Positions 63,735 to 64,000 of a stretch of DNA of 64,000 nt are shown here, piece by piece (within the stretch, counting starts at the first letter, position 1; every line of letters begins with the position of its first letter). The stretch lies in the NCBI GenBank assembly GCA_016708265.1, contig JADJGA010000006.1, positions 1-64,000 of the forward strand. Direction: 5' to 3'. The notes below the pieces were generated by a model, which ran no database searches, was not told the origin of the DNA, and saw only the letters and a list, made by a program, of their open reading frames with translations. The DNA is from Saprospiraceae bacterium (GTDB lineage: Bacteria > Bacteroidota > Bacteroidia > Chitinophagales > Saprospiraceae). The position numbers and the translations under genes were made by a program.

Positions 63735-64000
63735 ATGAAAAATCTATATCTGTTTTTATTTATTATTTTAATTCTCAATTCTTGTGTTTCTTCAAAAAAT
63801 ACCCATAATACTGGAATTGATAATGGTAAAAATTCAAACTATTTAGTGACAGGTTTTAATATCCCGGATGAAATAATCCATATACCTGTGGTAAATAGCG
63901 AATTTGATGCAATTAAAGCACTTTTGATGACAGGATTTCCCGGCACCAAACAATCAGATCCGGTAATTCCGGTTGAGAAGCAGAATGATTTTTTAGTTTC
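63735..64000 (+). CDS. Lipoprotein of unknown function, cut by the window end
   Basis: Starts at the ATG at 63735, 6 bp after the CsgG-like gene, and runs off the window (88 residues seen). A signal peptide ends in the lipobox LNSC at residue 17, followed by an Asn/Ser-rich linker. The visible mature part (NYLVTGFNIPDEIIHIPVVNSEFDAIK) is not recognised. It is probably co-transcribed with and works beside the CsgG-like protein. Confidence 0.75.
   Translation, partial: MKNLYLFLFIILILNSCVSSKNTHNTGIDNGKNSNYLVTGFNIPDEIIHIPVVNSEFDAIKALLMTGFPGTKQSDPVIPVEKQNDFLV

Overview
The window is AT-rich chromosomal DNA of a member of the Bacteroidota. Supporting signs are three secreted proteins with type IX secretion (T9SS) C-terminal sorting domains, an OmpA protein with calcium-binding TSP3 repeats, a DUF4837 lipoprotein, an ExbB/ExbD/ExbD operon with an extra membrane protein, several promoters of the Bacteroidota type (TAnnTTTG -7 box, in some cases with a TTTG -33 box), and LytTR and TPR-histidine-kinase signalling. 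I cannot name a genus.

Layout. 0-10 kb is a carbohydrate-use cluster: a cytosolic GH35-like beta-galactosidase, a GH94-like phosphorylase, a secreted GH97 alpha-glucosidase and an FHS-type sugar/H+ symporter. 10-41 kb is mostly housekeeping and envelope: cysS, an M28 peptidase, lipA, an aldehyde dehydrogenase, a large T9SS Asp-box protein, a glycosyltransferase, DUF4837, tatD, tRNA-Ser(GGA), the exbB/exbD operon, ileS, a peroxiredoxin, a delta-60 repeat protein, OmpA/TSP3, a di-haem peroxidase, add, lspA, DUF937, a glucosaminidase, yceD-rpmF and ridA. trpS lies at 41.6-42.6 kb.

42-64 kb is an accessory signalling and surface region with long repeat-rich intergenic stretches. It holds a LytTR response regulator followed by two TPR histidine kinases that share an almost identical kinase half, a single-chain type IIG-like restriction-modification enzyme, a BspA-like (DUF285) surface protein, a second LytTR regulator with a large propeller-type LytS-like kinase, and a CsgG-like secreted protein followed by a lipoprotein.

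The most interesting signal is a shared promoter module in this region. Three half-sites beginning TTC, spaced exactly 21 bp apart, are followed 37-38 bp after the start of the third one by a TAnTTTTAC -7-like box. It occurs four times: ahead of a short terminator-ended transcript upstream of the first regulator (42855-42942), ahead of the BspA-like gene (55555-55643), ahead of the CsgG-like operon (62712-62800), and on the minus strand ahead of the propeller kinase (62024-61936). The 21-bp direct-repeat period is what LytTR proteins usually bind, so I infer an undescribed LytTR regulon linking two sensor systems to surface proteins and possibly a small RNA. The first three copies sit just downstream of low-complexity repeat blocks of similar composition, and the fourth lies just beside the block that precedes the third.

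Four genes, including essential ileS, are broken by single-base indels in homopolymers. Three are A6-to-A5 type losses. This pattern points to sequencing or assembly error rather than gene decay, so I annotate these genes as single CDSs.
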